From the NCBI RefSeq assembly GCF_012974865.1, contig NZ_CP043633.1:682001-746000 (forward strand): 64,000 nucleotides of DNA, read 5' to 3'. The position numbers and the translations under genes were made by a program. The notes below the pieces were generated by a model. The model was not told where the DNA came from. It worked only from the letters and a program-made list of their open reading frames with translations, and made no database searches. Shown piece after piece: positions 63,527-64,000 of the stretch. This DNA is from Nonlabens sp. Ci31. Its GTDB lineage: Bacteria > Bacteroidota > Bacteroidia > Flavobacteriales > Flavobacteriaceae. How positions within the stretch are numbered: the stretch's first letter is position 1; each line of letters begins with the position of its first letter.

Positions 63527-64000
63527 ATGAAAGTGAAAACAATTTTAGTTTCCCAACCTGAACCTAAAATGGAAAATTCACCATATCAAAATTTGGTGGA
63601 CAGGACAAAAGTGAGAATCGATTTTCGTTCCTTCATACATGTTGAGGGAGCTTCGGCAAAAGAGGTACGTGAACAAAAAATTGATCTGTCTAAGTTTACT
63701 GCTATTGTTTTAACAAGCCGTAACGCGGTGGATCATTTCTTTAGAGTATCTGAAGAGATGCGCTTTAAAATTCCGGATTCTTTAAAATATTTTTGTCAAA
63801 GTGAGGCTGTTGCTTATTATTTACAGAAATATGTAGTATACCGAAAGCGTAAAATTTATGTAGGAAAAAGAACTTTTCCAGAGTTATGTCCTCTTATAAA
63901 GAAGCATAAAAGCGAGATCTTTTTAGTCCCTAGTTCTGATAAGCTAGGAGATTCTACTCCAACAGAATTGGATAAACTAGGAGTAGATTGGACGAGTGGT
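63527..64000 (+). CDS. hemD: Uroporphyrinogen-III synthase, 3' end outside window
   Basis: A heme-pathway enzyme that cyclises hydroxymethylbilane. The reading frame starts MKVKTILVSQPEPKMENSPY at 63527 and stays open to the window edge, 158 codons. Phrases such as TAIVLTSRNAVDHFFRV (bilane-binding half) and IFLVPSSDKLGDSTPTEL match the family. It follows DUF4271 by 27 bases, a linkage common in Bacteroidota. Confidence 0.88.
   Translation, partial: MKVKTILVSQPEPKMENSPYQNLVDRTKVRIDFRSFIHVEGASAKEVREQKIDLSKFTAIVLTSRNAVDHFFRVSEEMRFKIPDSLKYFCQSEAVAYYLQKYVVYRKRKIYVGKRTFPELCPLIKKHKSEIFLVPSSDKLGDSTPTELDKLGVDWTSG

Noticed and set aside
1-64000. tRNA, rRNA, riboswitch or insertion-sequence genes
   Set aside because: No cloverleaf, rRNA core, riboswitch aptamer or transposase sequence was recognised by eye on either strand. 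A covariance-model scan would be the decisive test.

Overview
The window is A+T-rich, densely coding chromosomal DNA from a member of the Bacteroidota, most likely a marine Flavobacteriaceae. Several independent signs agree. There are type IX secretion (T9SS) components and cargo (PorZ, and a giant protein with a C-terminal sorting domain). There are two TonB-dependent receptors and families largely confined to Bacteroidota (DUF4271, DUF4296, CCC-motif membrane protein, THC0290_0291-type protein). Several promoters fit the Bacteroidota pattern TTTG/TTG-N17-21-TAnnTTTG. No tRNA, rRNA, CRISPR array, insertion sequence, prophage or integron was seen. Most genes are housekeeping or conserved accessory genes.

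Layout. 1-2.7 kb (-): tatD, an acyltransferase and a type I asparaginase that runs off the left edge. 2.8-9.0 kb: a retropepsin-like protease, a lipoprotein, rpsP-rimM-trmN6, a glutaryl-CoA-dehydrogenase-like enzyme, a frameshifted outer-membrane protein and a DUF3050 protein. 9-13.3 kb (-): Fe-S assembly pair (NifU-like plus Mrp), a Gre factor with a DUF2237 protein, and a secreted alpha/beta hydrolase. 13.5-18.7 kb (-): a giant T9SS cargo gene with seven exact-length 168-bp repeats, interrupted by one in-frame TAG. 19-25 kb: trxA, manA, then uvrC overlapping a patatin/BamA-type protein. 25.3-33.3 kb (+): aromatic amino acid catabolism (hmgA, hppD, tryptophan-2,3-dioxygenase family) with a CCC-motif protein, a DUF3108 protein, an M23 peptidase and pgi. 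33.4-37.2 kb (+): an Oar-like TonB receptor and a small four-helix membrane protein. 37.5-50.2 kb (-): TrmH-type methyltransferase, mfd, a TspO-like protein, pdeM, then the chain porZ-recO-TonB receptor, and gdhA. 50.4-55.8 kb: a small outer-membrane protein, an ATL-LysE-trmB operon (-), a glycosyltransferase, and a PhoB/PhoR-type two-component pair (-). 56.2-64 kb: a LuxE/PaaK-like enzyme, a lipoprotein with an in-frame TAA, tyrS, an NAD-dependent epimerase, the operon polyprenol-phosphate-mannose synthase-like/dihydroorotase/DUF4296, and DUF4271-hemD at the right edge.

The most unusual structure is a dispersed palindrome, CGCTTTCGCGAAAGCG. Five copies are exact, and seven more are near-exact, half or interrupted. 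Ten of the twelve lie inside protein-coding genes and stay in frame, usually reading A-F-A-K-A and otherwise R-F-R-E-S. One supplies the signal-peptidase site of the patatin protein. One in trmN6 appears split by a second palindrome that encodes MPAGRQ. Two copies have long matching arms outside the core. Three genes look broken by single small lesions: an in-frame TAG, an in-frame TAA and a one-base T-run expansion. These are either real decay or sequence errors.
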